In this document: positions 1-8,758 of the stretch, one piece after another
Layout of the letters: the number at the start of each line of letters is the position of its first letter
How positions within the stretch are numbered: position 1 is the first letter of the stretch
Origin: Pyrinomonas methylaliphatogenes
Lineage (GTDB): Bacteria > Acidobacteriota > Blastocatellia > Pyrinomonadales > Pyrinomonadaceae
Direction of reading: 5' to 3'
NCBI RefSeq assembly: GCF_000820845.2
Contig: NZ_CBXV010000004.1
Location: forward strand, 1-64,000
Length of the DNA: 64,000 nt
Notes under the pieces: model-generated
What the model saw: only the letters and a program-made list of their open reading frames with translations
Database searches by the model: none
Told to the model about the DNA's origin: nothing
Program-made: the position numbers and the translations under genes

Positions 1-27
1 ATCTCGAACGAACTCGGCAAACTGTAA
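1..27 (+). CDS. C-terminal end of an upstream gene, probably flgF
   Basis: Only the last eight codons (ISNELGKL) and a TAA stop are inside the window. The next gene is flgG, 47 bases downstream, and flgF normally precedes flgG in such operons, so this is most likely the end of the proximal-rod protein FlgF. The assignment rests on position only; the visible residues are too few to identify a family. Confidence 0.4.
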   Translation: MSNELGKL

Positions 28-74
28 AGCCCCGCGGGCGTGTCGAAGAACCTCAAATCGAAAGGAGAGATCTC

Positions 75-863
75 ATGAGCAGAGCTTTACATACGGCAGC
101 GACTGGGATGATGGCCCAGCAACAGCAGATCGATAACATCGCCAACAACCTCGCAAACTCCTCTACCGTCGGTTTCAAGCGCACGCGCTTGGAGTTTCAA
201 GACATCCTCTATCAAAACTTGCGCACGCCGGGCGCGGCGGCCAATTCGCAAACGACGCTGCCCGTCGGGTTGCAGATCGGTTTGGGCACGCGCGCCATCG
301 CGAGCGAACGGATCTTCCTGCAGGGCGATTTTCAGCAGACGGAGAATCCGCTCGATCTCGTGATCGAGGGGAGCGGCTTCTTTCAGGTCCGCTTGGCGAG
401 CGGAGAGATCGCCTACACGCGCGCCGGATCCTTCCACCTGAACGCTGAAGGGCAGATCGTGACGGCGACCGGCGAACCGTTGGAGCCGGCAATCACGATC
501 CCGCGCGAGGCCACTTCGATCAACATCGGAGCCGATGGAACGGTGAGCGTCACGATGCCAGGGCAAGCCAACGCGCAGACGGTCGGACAGATTCAACTTG
601 CGACTTTCGCCAATCCCGCCGGGCTAGAAGCGATCGGACGCAACCTCTTTCGCGAAACGGCAGCTTCGGGCCAGCCGACCGTAGGGACGCCGGATTCCAA
701 CGGATTGGGCCGGATCAATCAAGGGTTCGTCGAAGGATCGAACGTCAACGTTGTCGAAGAGCTGGTCCAGATGATCGCCGCTCAACGCGCTTACGAGACG
801 AACTCGAAAGTCATCACCGCTGCCGATCGCATGCTCGCGACCATCAATCAAGCGGTGTCGTAA
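75..863 (+). CDS. flgG: Flagellar distal rod protein FlgG
   Basis: FlgG forms the distal rod of the flagellar basal body, across the periplasm. The 262-residue product has the family's usual length. The N-terminal rod motif ([18 protein letters not shown], about residues 19-36) and the C-terminal coil with [19 protein letters not shown] (about 225-243) are both intact; these two helices pack together in the D0 core. An AAAGGAGAG ribosome binding site lies just upstream of the ATG. It starts the run flgG-flgA-flgH-flgI-flgJ, with only 7 bases before flgA, so co-transcription is expected. Confidence 0.96.
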   Translation: MSRALHTAATGMMAQQQQIDNIANNLANSSTVGFKRTRLEFQDILYQNLRTPGAAANSQTTLPVGLQIGLGTRAIASERIFLQGDFQQTENPLDLVIEGSGFFQVRLASGEIAYTRAGSFHLNAEGQIVTATGEPLEPAITIPREATSINIGADGTVSVTMPGQANAQTVGQIQLATFANPAGLEAIGRNLFRETAASGQPTVGTPDSNGLGRINQGFVEGSNVNVVEELVQMIAAQRAYETNSKVITAADRMLATINQAVS

Positions 864-870
864 TCCGACG

Positions 871-1845
871 ATGATCTCGCGCATCATCACGCTGGCTACG
901 CTCGCCATCCTCGTCGCCTCTCAGGCGCGCGGCGCGCAGAAAGAGGTGCGCGCGATTGTGCGTCTGCGCTCCGAGGCGGTGGCGCAAGCGGACGTTCTGA
1001 CGCTGGAACAGATCGCCGAAGTGCGCGCTACAGATGAACAGGACGCGGCGCGGCTGCGGGCCATCTCGCTCGGTTACGCGCCGGCGATCGGAGCTGCGCG
1101 TCAATTGGGCCGCGCCGAGATAGCGCGCGCGATCATGGCCGCTGGCTTCCGTTCGGAAGAGGTCCAGTTCGACGGGCCCTCTTACGTCGTCGTGCGCCGC
1201 GCTTCGCAGCTCCTCGATGAGGAGTTGATACGCGCATCAGCCGAACGCGCCGCGCTCGCAGAACTTCAGGCTGCCGGGGTGACAGCGCGCCTCGCGAGAT
1301 TGGACCTGCCACCGCAGATCGAAGTGCCGGCAGGACAAGTGGAGGTGCGGGCGACTGTCGGCGGCGTGCGCGATCTTTTCACGCCCTTCCCGCTCGCGAT
1401 CGAGATCTCGGTCGACGGGCGCGTGTTTCGCCGTCTGACCGTCATGGCGCAAGTCGAAGCTTACGCGCCCGTGCTCGTCGCCGCGCGCGACATCGTCGCC
1501 AACAGGCGCGTGCGGGAAGATGACGTGACGATCGAGGTGCGACGCTTGAACCGGCCGTTCACGCACTATCTCCGCGATGAGAAGCAACTTCGCGGAATGT
1601 CCGCGAGCCGCTTGATAGCCAAAGGCGAAGCGATCACCACGGATGCGCTCTTTTCGGAGATCGTCGTGCGGCCCGGAGATCAGGTGCGTATCGAGGGCGA
1701 GAGCGATCGCGTGCGCGTCGTCGTTCTGGGCGAAGCGCGCGCTTCGGGACGGATCGGCGATCGCATTACGGTGAAGAACCTGCAATCCGGAGCTTTGTTG
1801 CAAGCGGTCGTCGTCGATGAAGGCGTCGTCAGCGTCCGCTTTTGA
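871..1845 (+). CDS. flgA: FlgA, P-ring assembly chaperone
   Basis: FlgA is the periplasmic chaperone that helps FlgI assemble into the P ring. The 324-residue product starts with a Sec signal peptide (hydrophobic residues 4-17, likely cleavage after SQARGA). The C-terminal half, from about residue 195 (APVLVAARDIVANRRVREDD), has the SAF/ChapFlgA look, ending in a beta-rich stretch with a VKNLQSGALLQAVV motif. It is longer than enterobacterial FlgA (about 220 residues) because of a larger N-terminal region. It lies between flgG and flgH, as in many non-enteric flagellar operons. Confidence 0.92.
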   Translation: MISRIITLATLAILVASQARGAQKEVRAIVRLRSEAVAQADVLTLEQIAEVRATDEQDAARLRAISLGYAPAIGAARQLGRAEIARAIMAAGFRSEEVQFDGPSYVVVRRASQLLDEELIRASAERAALAELQAAGVTARLARLDLPPQIEVPAGQVEVRATVGGVRDLFTPFPLAIEISVDGRVFRRLTVMAQVEAYAPVLVAARDIVANRRVREDDVTIEVRRLNRPFTHYLRDEKQLRGMSASRLIAKGEAITTDALFSEIVVRPGDQVRIEGESDRVRVVVLGEARASGRIGDRITVKNLQSGALLQAVVVDEGVVSVRF

Positions 1846-1884
1846 GCTTACGGCGTCCGAATCTGAGTATCGAGGAGTTCAGCG

Positions 1885-2574
1885 ATGAGACGAAGAAATT
1901 TGTGGGCTTTGATCGTCATCGGCGCTCTGATCTGCGCGGGGCGGGCGCAAGAGAAGGGGACGGCTAAAAGAGGTGAATCGAATGGGCGGGCCGAGACGAT
2001 GATCGAAAGTCAAACTTCAGTGGCCAACGGTTCGCTCTTCGTGCAGACCTCACCGATCACGGATCTTTACAGCGATTTCAAACCGCGCCGAGTCGGAGAT
2101 CTGGTCTTCGTCGATGTCGTCGAGGATGTCTCCGCTTCCGTCACATCCGGCGCCAAGCGTTCGCGCGATTCCGGCACGCTCGGCGGACTCGTCACGGCGG
2201 CGGGAGCGTTGCCCATTCCGGGGGCTGGCATTGCGGCTGGCGTGTTGGGAGCGTTAGGGTCGCGTAAGTATGAGGGGAGCGGTTCGACTGAGCGGCAGAG
2301 CAACGTGCGAGCGCGCATCGTCGCGCGCGTCGTCGAAGTGTTGCCGAACGGCGATCTGCGCATCGAGGCGCGCAAACTGGTCCGGGTCAACAAGGAGACG
2401 GAGACGCTCTTGCTGGCTGGCATCGTGCGTCAGCGCGACGTGGCGGCGGACAACACCGTGCCGACTACGGCGATCGGCGATCTGCGCGTCGAGTTGAACG
2501 GCAAGGGAGTTGCCTCTGCCGACAATGCGCCGGGTTGGCTCTTCCGGCTCTTCGAAAAGATCGCGCCATTCTGA
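1885..2574 (+). CDS. flgH: Flagellar L-ring protein FlgH
   Basis: FlgH forms the outer-membrane L ring around the rod. The 229-residue protein has the family core SLFVQTSPITDLYSDFKPRRVGD near residues 50-72, followed by a glycine/alanine-rich membrane-type segment and the beta-rich C-terminal part (VARVVEVLPNGDLRIEARK). FlgH is usually a lipoprotein, but here the only signal-peptide Cys (C17) sits in ALICAG, with Ile at -1, so there is no canonical lipobox. A signal peptidase I site after GRA is possible instead. The downstream flgI starts 13 bases after the stop. Confidence 0.93.
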   Translation: MRRRNLWALIVIGALICAGRAQEKGTAKRGESNGRAETMIESQTSVANGSLFVQTSPITDLYSDFKPRRVGDLVFVDVVEDVSASVTSGAKRSRDSGTLGGLVTAAGALPIPGAGIAAGVLGALGSRKYEGSGSTERQSNVRARIVARVVEVLPNGDLRIEARKLVRVNKETETLLLAGIVRQRDVAADNTVPTTAIGDLRVELNGKGVASADNAPGWLFRLFEKIAPF

Positions 2575-2587
2575 GGGCAGACGGATT

Positions 2588-3775
2588 ATGAGCGGACTCT
2601 GGAAAAAAGCGCGAAAATCGCGCACGAGGGAAGGCAATCCGCGCGATCGCGTGAGCGTGAAGAAGCTCTTCGCCATCATCTTATGGGCGCTCTTGGGAAC
2701 CGTTTGGGCCGCGTCGCAGAACGTCAATCGTTTGACGGTGCGCGTCAAAGATATCGCCGAGATCGAAGGCGTGCGTTCAAATCAGCTCATCGGTTACGGC
2801 GTCGTCATCGGCCTGAATCGCACGGGCGATCGCGTGCAGCAGAACCTCTATGCGCGGCAGACTTTGCAGAATCTGCTCGAGCGCATGGGATTGACGGTGA
2901 CAACCGATGCGCTCCGGCCCGAAAACATGGCGACCGTGCTCGTGACGGCGACGCTCCCGCCTTTTGCGCGCCCGGGGACGAAGATCGACGTGACCGTCTC
3001 ATCGATCGGCGATGCGCGTTCGCTTCAGGGCGGCACGCTCGTCCTGACGCCCTTGCGCGGCATAGACGGGCAGGTTTATGCGATGGCGCAAGGACCAGTC
3101 TCAGTCGGCGGAATCTCGGCGGGCGAGCAGGGCAACTCGGTCGAGGTTAACCATCCGACGGTCGGGCGCGTGCCGAACGGCGCGATCGTCGAGCGCGAAG
3201 TGGCGACCAGTCTGGCACCGGGCGGACGATTGACGTTGGTGTTGCGCCAAGATGATTTCACCACGGCGGCGCGTCTAGCCCGCGCCGTCAACGCCAAATT
3301 CGGCTCAGGCACCGCGCAGGCTCTGGATGGGCGAAACGTCGAGGTCTTCTTGCCGACCAATTGGCAAGGAGATCGCGTCGGATTCATCGCTGAGCTCGAA
3401 TCTCTCCGCGTCGAAACGGATACGGTCGCCAAGGTCGTCATCAACGAGCGCACAGGGACGATCGTGATGGGCGGCAATGTCCGGCTCTCGTCGGTCGCCA
3501 TCTCGCAAGGCGGCATCACCGTGCGCATCGGGACCGAGTACGAGGTCTCGCAACCCGGTCCGCTGTCGAGAACCGGCGAGACGGCGGTCGTTCCGCGCAC
3601 GACCGTCGAAGTCAAAGAGCGGAAGCCCGAATCGGTCATCCTACCCGATGGCGCGACGGTCGATGAGGTCGTGCGCGGTTTGCGTGCCGTCGGAGTCTCG
3701 GCGCGCGACATCATCAGCATCTTGCAGGCGATCAAAGCCGCCGGAGCGCTCGCGGCGGATCTAGAGATGCAGTGA
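2588..3775 (+). CDS. flgI: Flagellar P-ring protein FlgI
   Basis: FlgI forms the P ring in the peptidoglycan layer. The core is typical: VKDIAEIEGVRSNQLIGYG, then VVIGLNRTGDRVQQN, and the C-terminal LPDGATVDEVVRGLRAVGV. An ATG at 2588 gives 395 residues, with a gagggc ribosome site overlapping the flgH stop. A GTG at 2651 would start directly at a cleaner signal peptide (VSVKKLFAIILWALLGTVWA) and is a real alternative. A longer frame reaching 2510 would overlap flgH and is less likely. The family is certain; only the start is in doubt. Confidence 0.95.
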   Translation: MSGLWKKARKSRTREGNPRDRVSVKKLFAIILWALLGTVWAASQNVNRLTVRVKDIAEIEGVRSNQLIGYGVVIGLNRTGDRVQQNLYARQTLQNLLERMGLTVTTDALRPENMATVLVTATLPPFARPGTKIDVTVSSIGDARSLQGGTLVLTPLRGIDGQVYAMAQGPVSVGGISAGEQGNSVEVNHPTVGRVPNGAIVEREVATSLAPGGRLTLVLRQDDFTTAARLARAVNAKFGSGTAQALDGRNVEVFLPTNWQGDRVGFIAELESLRVETDTVAKVVINERTGTIVMGGNVRLSSVAISQGGITVRIGTEYEVSQPGPLSRTGETAVVPRTTVEVKERKPESVILPDGATVDEVVRGLRAVGVSARDIISILQAIKAAGALAADLEMQ

Positions 3776-3817
3776 AAGATTTCGCGGAAGGCTCCATATC
3801 GTTCGCTCCGATTCAAG

Positions 3818-4717
3818 ATGGATATCGCTCACATTACGGATTCCGTTCCCACATCGGTCGAGGCTTCACGGCGGCACGCCAAGGCGCGGCGTGCGGCGCA
3901 GGAGTTCGAAGCCCTGTTGCTCAATCAGATAACTTCTGCGCTCGTGCCTTCGGAAGATGAGGATGAAGAAAGCCTTTTCAGCAGCGGCGCGGGCGGCGTC
4001 TATCACCAGATGTTCGGCGAGGAGATCGCGCGTGCGGCGGCGCGTGGCGGAGGAGTGGGCATCGCCGATCTGATCCTGAAAAGTCTCAAGCTCGAAGAGA
4101 CGACATCGAAGCCGACGCTCATCGAACGCGCGCGCGAAGGGATGCGTCTAGGACACACGGAAGGCGCGGCAACTGAAGCTGGCACGGCGACGAAAGATTC
4201 ACGCGCCGCGTCGGAGGCGCGGCCCGAAAGCATCGAAAAACTTGTGCGCCCGCGGCGCGTGTTCGCCGATACGGGCGCAGATGAAAAGGCCACGGAGACG
4301 CATTTGAAGCTGCCTCTGTGGGGGCGCATCAGTTCATTCTTCGGCTTGCGCCGCGATCCGATCAACGGGCGGAGGCGCCATCACGCTGGCGTCGATCTTG
4401 CCGCTCCGCGCGGAACGCGGATAGAGGCTGCCGGCGATGGCAAGGTCGTCTTCGCCGGGAAACGGCGCGGTTACGGCAACACGATCATCATTGAACATGC
4501 GGATGGGCGAAGGACGCTCTACGCGCATGCCGAACGCCTTCTGGTCCATTCGGGCGAGCGCGTGCGCGAAGGTCAAACCATTGCGACGGTTGGTTCTACG
4601 GGGCGAGCGACGGGGCCGCACCTGCATTTCGAAGTGATCGAAGCGGGAAGGCGCGTCGATCCGTTGCGCGAGGTCGAGGGGCGAAGGGCTAATGATTTGG
4701 CCACGGCGAGCCGATAA
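3818..4717 (+). CDS. flgJ: FlgJ rod-cap domain fused to an M23 (LytM) peptidase
   Basis: The 299-residue protein joins two domains. Residues 15-92 match the FlgJ N-terminal rod-binding domain (AAQEFEALLLNQITSAL, then VYHQMFGEEIARA), which caps rod assembly. After a charged linker (about 93-163), residues 164-286 form an M23 zinc endopeptidase with an apparently complete active site: H189-D193 (HAGVD), H237 (YAH) and H268/H270 (GPHLHF). Enterobacterial FlgJ carries a muramidase domain instead, so here a peptide-cutting enzyme probably opens the peptidoglycan for the rod. No signal peptide is visible, as expected for a protein exported by the flagellar apparatus. Confidence 0.93.
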   Translation: MDIAHITDSVPTSVEASRRHAKARRAAQEFEALLLNQITSALVPSEDEDEESLFSSGAGGVYHQMFGEEIARAAARGGGVGIADLILKSLKLEETTSKPTLIERAREGMRLGHTEGAATEAGTATKDSRAASEARPESIEKLVRPRRVFADTGADEKATETHLKLPLWGRISSFFGLRRDPINGRRRHHAGVDLAAPRGTRIEAAGDGKVVFAGKRRGYGNTIIIEHADGRRTLYAHAERLLVHSGERVREGQTIATVGSTGRATGPHLHFEVIEAGRRVDPLREVEGRRANDLATASR

Positions 4718-4773
4718 GTGGCTTGAGAGAGCACCGGCCCGAAGATCTCTCGAACGCCGCAATGGAGGAGCAG

Positions 4774-5094
4774 ATGAACAGAGTCGATCTGAACAGCAGT
4801 CCGGACGTGGACCAAACGCGCGTCAACCCGACGCGGGCGGTTGAACGTTCGACCGAAATCAAGCGGATGGATGAAGCGCGGCGCGGTGAAGAATCCGATC
4901 GCGTCAGTTTGTCGGAACGCGCGGCGAAGATCCAAGAACTCACGAAGCGAGCGCGCGAAACGGCAGATATCCGCGAAGATAAGGTCGAGGGGTTGAGGCG
5001 CTTGGTCCAGTCAGGGCGGTATGATCCGTCGCCGCAGGATATCGCCGAGGCGATCATCCGGCACGAGGCGGAATTGAAGAGTCGGAGATCTTGA
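4774..5094 (+). CDS. flgM: FlgM, anti-sigma-28 factor
   Basis: FlgM binds and holds FliA (sigma-28) until the hook is complete, then is exported. The ATG at 4774 follows a strong GGAGG site by 5 bases and gives 106 residues, the usual size. Longer reading from TTG 4723 is unlikely. The C-terminal region (IQELTKRARETADIREDKVE, then RYDPSPQDIAEAIIRHE) carries the sigma-binding helices; the N-terminal half is polar and probably disordered. A sigma-28-like promoter before flagellin, further down the block, fits this regulator. The fliA gene itself is not in the window. Confidence 0.9.
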   Translation: MNRVDLNSSPDVDQTRVNPTRAVERSTEIKRMDEARRGEESDRVSLSERAAKIQELTKRARETADIREDKVEGLRRLVQSGRYDPSPQDIAEAIIRHEAELKSRRS

Positions 5095-5124
5095 AGCTGC
5101 AATCGTTTCACTTTCCCGTGCGCC

Positions 5125-5568
5125 ATGCAAGACGAACTTCTTAAACGAGCCGCGACATTGATGACCGAACAGATCGCCGCTTATGGCCGGTTAAGTTCCA
5201 TCTGCTCGCAGTTGATGGTTGCGCTCGCGCGCGATGTGCCCGAGGCGATCGAGTCGGTCGTGCGGGCGGGCGACGCCGAGATGCTCCGCATGCGCGCGCG
5301 GTTGGTCGAATTGGTCAACACGCTCGCCGCCTTCGCCGACGCGCGTTCCGCTCATCCGGCTCCGATCAGCGATGAAGCGCGGGCGGCTTTCGAAAAAGCC
5401 TCGGCGGAGCTTCTCGACGCGGCGCGTAGCTTCCAGCGCATTCGCCGGCGCGCGGCGACGCTAGCGAATAACGGTTCGGTCTTCACCGCTGCCTGCATGG
5501 AGATGCACGGCGTGCGGCCAGTCACCTATAGCCTTCCTCTGACGCGAGGTTCGACTAAATGGGCGTAA
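5125..5568 (+). CDS. flgN: FlgN-like export chaperone
   Basis: This 147-residue, almost all-helical protein sits between flgM and flgK and overlaps the flgK start by 10 bases. FlgN is the cytoplasmic chaperone for FlgK and FlgL, and this location is typical for it. Residues 1-120 look like an antiparallel coiled coil (LMTEQIAAYGRLSSICSQLM, then SAELLDAARSFQRIRRRAATLANNG cut by short turns). FlgN sequences diverge quickly, so the call depends on position, length and helical character more than on invariant residues. Confidence 0.8.
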   Translation: MQDELLKRAATLMTEQIAAYGRLSSICSQLMVALARDVPEAIESVVRAGDAEMLRMRARLVELVNTLAAFADARSAHPAPISDEARAAFEKASAELLDAARSFQRIRRRAATLANNGSVFTAACMEMHGVRPVTYSLPLTRGSTKWA

Positions 5569-6944
5569 ACTTCTCGGCATTTGAGATCGGACGACGTGCG
5601 CTGCGCGCGCAACAGCTCGGGATCGCGGTGACGGGGCAGAACATCGCCAACGTCAACACGCCCGGTTACGCGCGCCAACAGCTCCTGCTCGCGCCCGCTC
5701 CGCCTTCGGGGACCGGCTCGATTCAGATCGGAATGGGCGTTGTCGTCGAGGGCGTGCGCGCGATGCGCGATCGCTTCATCGAAGCGCGGTTGCAGCGCGA
5801 GACGGCGATCGCGGGGCGATTGAACGCTGAACGCGATACCTTCTCCATCATCGAGAACGCTTTCGGCGATCCGACGAACGGCGGCATTCAACAAGCGCTG
5901 ACCAACTTCTTCGGCGCATTCCGCGATCTCGAAGCTAATCCGACATCGGTGCCCCTGCGCACCTCGGTCATCGCGCGGGCCGTCGAGTTGACGAACGCTT
6001 TCCATCAAACGCGCGCGCGGTTGCTGTCCGTCTACCAAGATGTGCAGAGCGAGATGTCTTCGCTCGTCGATGAGGTCAATAGGGTGGCGGCGCAGGTAGC
6101 GGACCTCAATCGGCAGATCGCTGCAAACAGCGGCGCCGGCACGGATACTTCGGCGCTCGAGGATCAGCGCAACGAGGCGATCAAGCGGTTGGCGGAACTG
6201 GTCGGGGTGAGCGCGACGGAGAACCCGAACGGGATGGTGACGCTCACCTTCAGTGATGGTCGAGCGCTGGTCCTTAACGATCGCGCGTTTGAGCTGGGCA
6301 TGATCGGCGTGCCGAACGGCGTTCCGACCATGACCCTTGATGGACAGGCGATCACGATCGATAGCGGGCGTATCGGCGGTTTGCTGAACGCTGTCGGCGC
6401 CGTCGATGGCCATCTCACGGCGCTCGACGATCTGGCTGCCGCGTTCGCCGCGCGCGTCAATCAGCTTCACTCATCGGGCGAAGATTTGGACGGCAACGCT
6501 GGCGGCGTTCTCTTCGTCGCGGCGAACGCCATGCCGATCAATGCCGCGAACATCGCGGTGGACCAGAACCTACAGAACAACCCTCGCCGCGTCGTCGCAG
6601 CAGCCGCCGGGGCCGGAAGCGGCGATGCGTCGGTGGCGCGCGCGATCGCCAATCTCATTTCGGATTCGACGCAGACCGTAGGGACGCGGACCGGCTCGTT
6701 CACCTCGATCTATGCCTCGATCGTCACCGATGCTGGCGACATGCTGCGCACGGCGGAGGATAATCTCGCCGCTCAACAAGCGATCGTCGCGCAGGTCACC
6801 GCGCAACGCGAGAGCGTTTCGGGCGTCTCGCTCGACGAGGAGGCGATCAATCTGTTGCAGTATCAGCGAGCTTACGAAGCCGCGGCGCGCTTCCTCAAGG
6901 TCGCTGACGAGATGACGCAGACTCTGATCGCGCTGGGCCAGTGA
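5559..6944 (+). CDS. flgK: Hook-filament junction protein FlgK (HAP1)
   Basis: FlgK joins hook to filament. The 461-residue protein begins with the flagellar axial N-terminus (IGRRALRAQQLGIAVTGQNI, then ANVNTPGYARQ, about residues 9-44). It ends with VSLDEEAINLLQYQRAYEAAARF (about 425-447), the family's paired C-terminal helix. The middle (residues 100-330) is the variable D1-D3 region, including LNRQIAANSGAGTDTSALEDQRNEA-type sequence. Its start overlaps flgN, and flgL follows 30 bases later, so the two junction proteins are made together. Confidence 0.96.
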   Translation: MGVNFSAFEIGRRALRAQQLGIAVTGQNIANVNTPGYARQQLLLAPAPPSGTGSIQIGMGVVVEGVRAMRDRFIEARLQRETAIAGRLNAERDTFSIIENAFGDPTNGGIQQALTNFFGAFRDLEANPTSVPLRTSVIARAVELTNAFHQTRARLLSVYQDVQSEMSSLVDEVNRVAAQVADLNRQIAANSGAGTDTSALEDQRNEAIKRLAELVGVSATENPNGMVTLTFSDGRALVLNDRAFELGMIGVPNGVPTMTLDGQAITIDSGRIGGLLNAVGAVDGHLTALDDLAAAFAARVNQLHSSGEDLDGNAGGVLFVAANAMPINAANIAVDQNLQNNPRRVVAAAAGAGSGDASVARAIANLISDSTQTVGTRTGSFTSIYASIVTDAGDMLRTAEDNLAAQQAIVAQVTAQRESVSGVSLDEEAINLLQYQRAYEAAARFLKVADEMTQTLIALGQ

Positions 6945-6974
6945 GACTTCAAAAATCCAAGGAGTGCAGTTCCG

Positions 6975-7877
6975 ATGCCTTTCCGTGTCACAGATTCGTT
7001 GATGAGCGCGCGATTGATTGAACAGCTTGCGACCGCGCGCCAGAGGCAAGCCAAAGCGCAGGAACAGATCGCGAGCGGCAAACGCATCAATCGCCCGTCC
7101 GACGATCCGGTCGGGGCGGAAAAGGTGATGAACATCCGCGTGTCGCAGGCTGCGCTCGAACAGTTCAAGAAGACGGTCACGCAAGCGGATGAGAAATTGC
7201 GCGTCGGCGACAATGCGCTCGAATCCTACGAGCAGCTGCTCGACCGCGCGGGCGCGCTTCTGGCGCAAGGGTTGTCGGATTTCACGACCCAGGACGCGCG
7301 CCAATCTCTCGCCGTGGAGATCGACGGATTGCGCGAGCGAGCGCTCAGCATCGCGCAGATGAAGCATGGGGATGAATATCTGTTCGGCGGCACGCGCCAA
7401 GATCAACCGCCTTTCGATTCGACGGGCGCTCCGGCTCCGACCCCGTCGAGCGAGCAACTGTTGCAGATCGAGCCTGACGCCCCGCCCGTCATTACGGGCG
7501 TGCGGGCCGAAGATGTCTTCAGCGATGGTTCCGGTTCGATCTTCGATCTTCTTTCGGCGGCGGCGACGGCTCTGCGCGGAACGGGCGATCCGGTCGCCGA
7601 TCGCGCGACGCTTGAAAACGCCATGGGGCGGCTCAAGGCGCTGACCAGCCAAGTTCAAGCGTCGCGCACGCGGTTAGGCGTCGCGATGGAACGGGTTGAG
7701 TCCGTCGGTTCACGACTCGATGCGGACAATCTCTCACTCGAGACGATCGCGCAGCAGTTCGAATCGGCGGATTTCGCCGAAGCGGCGGTCAGATTCACGG
7801 AGGCTTCGAACTTGATCGAGGCGATCACACAGAGCGCGCGGCTCAATCGCAACTCGATCGTTGACATCCTCGGTTGA
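6975..7877 (+). CDS. flgL: Hook-filament junction protein FlgL (HAP3)
   Basis: FlgL is the second junction protein, between FlgK and flagellin. The 300-residue product has the flagellin-like N-terminus (ATARQRQAKAQEQIASGKRI, NRPSDDPVGAEKVMNIR, about residues 21-57) and a C-terminal helix (FAEAAVRFTEASNLIEAITQ). Length matches the family. An AAGGAG site lies about 9 bases upstream of the ATG. fliW begins 7 bases after the stop, so translational coupling is likely. Confidence 0.95.
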   Translation: MPFRVTDSLMSARLIEQLATARQRQAKAQEQIASGKRINRPSDDPVGAEKVMNIRVSQAALEQFKKTVTQADEKLRVGDNALESYEQLLDRAGALLAQGLSDFTTQDARQSLAVEIDGLRERALSIAQMKHGDEYLFGGTRQDQPPFDSTGAPAPTPSSEQLLQIEPDAPPVITGVRAEDVFSDGSGSIFDLLSAAATALRGTGDPVADRATLENAMGRLKALTSQVQASRTRLGVAMERVESVGSRLDADNLSLETIAQQFESADFAEAAVRFTEASNLIEAITQSARLNRNSIVDILG

Positions 7878-7884
7878 TTGGATC

Positions 7885-8319
7885 ATGCCAGAAGTGAAGA
7901 TCCAGGGAGCGTCGCTCGCCTACGAAGAATCGGACGTGATCAACTTTGCAGAAGGGTTGATCGGGTTGCCGCGGCTTCGTCGGATGGTGCTCGTCAAACA
8001 GACGGACGTCGAACCGTTCCTGTGGCTCGTGCCGCTCGATGATGAACGGCTCGCTTTCCTCGTCGTCGATCCGCGCGCTCTCTTCCCCGGCTACGCGCCG
8101 AGCTTCCCAGCTGAACTCAGGGATCGAATCGGACTCGGCGAAGATGAGAAGCCGCTGATGTTGAGCATCGTCGTCGTTGGTCGAGATCTCCGCAGTTCGA
8201 CGGTGAACCTGCGCGCGCCGCTCATCATCTCGCCGCGCTCGATGCGCGGCACGCAAGTCGTCCTGACCGAGAGCGATTATCGCGTAGATCATCCATTACC
8301 GGTCGCTCTCGCCGCTTAA
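7885..8319 (+). CDS. fliW: FliW, flagellar assembly factor and CsrA antagonist
   Basis: FliW binds flagellin and also CsrA; when flagellin leaves the cell, FliW is freed to relieve CsrA repression of flagellin translation (known from Bacillus and Campylobacter). The ATG at 7885 gives 144 residues, the normal size; the open frame to 7861 overlaps flgL. Family features include INFAEGLIGLPRLRRMVLV near the N-terminus, FLVVDPRALFPGY in the middle and VNLRAPLIISPRSMRGTQVV near the C-terminus. csrA lies 36 bases downstream and flagellin follows, the standard order of this control circuit. Confidence 0.95.
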   Translation: MPEVKIQGASLAYEESDVINFAEGLIGLPRLRRMVLVKQTDVEPFLWLVPLDDERLAFLVVDPRALFPGYAPSFPAELRDRIGLGEDEKPLMLSIVVVGRDLRSSTVNLRAPLIISPRSMRGTQVVLTESDYRVDHPLPVALAA

Positions 8320-8355
8320 GATCGCGCCTTCGATTGGAAAATAGGTGGCAGGTGC

Positions 8356-8610
8356 ATGCTCGTACTTTCCAGACGCGCCGGAGAGAAGGTGGTCATCGGT
8401 AACGAGATCGTCATCGAAGTTTTGGCGATCAACGGAAACGTGGTGCGCCTCGGCATCACCGCGCCGCGCTCGACTTCGGTCCACCGGTTCGAAGTCTTCG
8501 CTGAGATCGAGCGGGCGAACCGTGCGGCGGCGGAAGCGCAAGGCTTGCATCGAGAGATGATCGAACGAGTCGCGGCCCAGTTGCGCAAGGATGACGCCAA
8601 GGATAGATGA
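8356..8610 (+). CDS. csrA: CsrA, mRNA-binding translational regulator
   Basis: CsrA is a dimeric RNA-binding protein that blocks ribosome access at GGA motifs. The 84-residue protein begins with the hallmark MLVLSRRAGEKVVIG and keeps VRLGITAPRSTSVHRFEV, with the RNA-contact positions L4, R6 and R44-type region in place. The C-terminal tail after residue 60 is a charged helix slightly longer than in E. coli CsrA (61 residues), as common in FliW-containing bacteria. It lies between fliW and flagellin, so flagellin mRNA is the likely main target. Confidence 0.96.
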   Translation: MLVLSRRAGEKVVIGNEIVIEVLAINGNVVRLGITAPRSTSVHRFEVFAEIERANRAAAEAQGLHREMIERVAAQLRKDDAKDR

Positions 8611-8631
8611 AGCAAATCTTCCGAGGCGCGC

Positions 8632-8659
8632 TAAAGTTCGCGCCCTCTCTCTCCGATAA
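8632..8659 (+). promoter_or_regulatory. Sigma-28 (FliA-type) promoter for flagellin
   Basis: TAAAGTTC (8632-8639) and TCCGATAA (8652-8659), 12 bases apart, match the sigma-28 consensus TAAAGTTT-N11-GCCGATAA at 14 of 16 positions, with one extra spacer base. The site lies about 100 bases upstream of the flagellin start and nowhere inside a gene. It fits with flgM in the same block. Confidence 0.8.
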
Positions 8660-8715
8660 GATGGTTGAAACGGGACGCATGATGCGCTCCCACAAAAACG
8701 GAACGGAAGCCAACG

Positions 8716-8753
8716 CACGGACGCGGCGGCTTAAAAACATGTTCACGGAGGAA
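8716..8753 (+). promoter_or_regulatory. Possible CsrA-binding sites at the flagellin ribosome site
   Basis: CACGGA occurs twice: at 8716-8721 and at 8744-8749. The second is continuous with the GGAGG ribosome binding site, 7 bases before the flagellin ATG. CsrA recognises (C)A-R-GGA motifs, and paired sites with one on the Shine-Dalgarno sequence are the known arrangement for flagellin repression. The presence of fliW-csrA directly upstream supports this; binding itself is inference. Confidence 0.55.
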
Positions 8754-8758
8754 CACTA

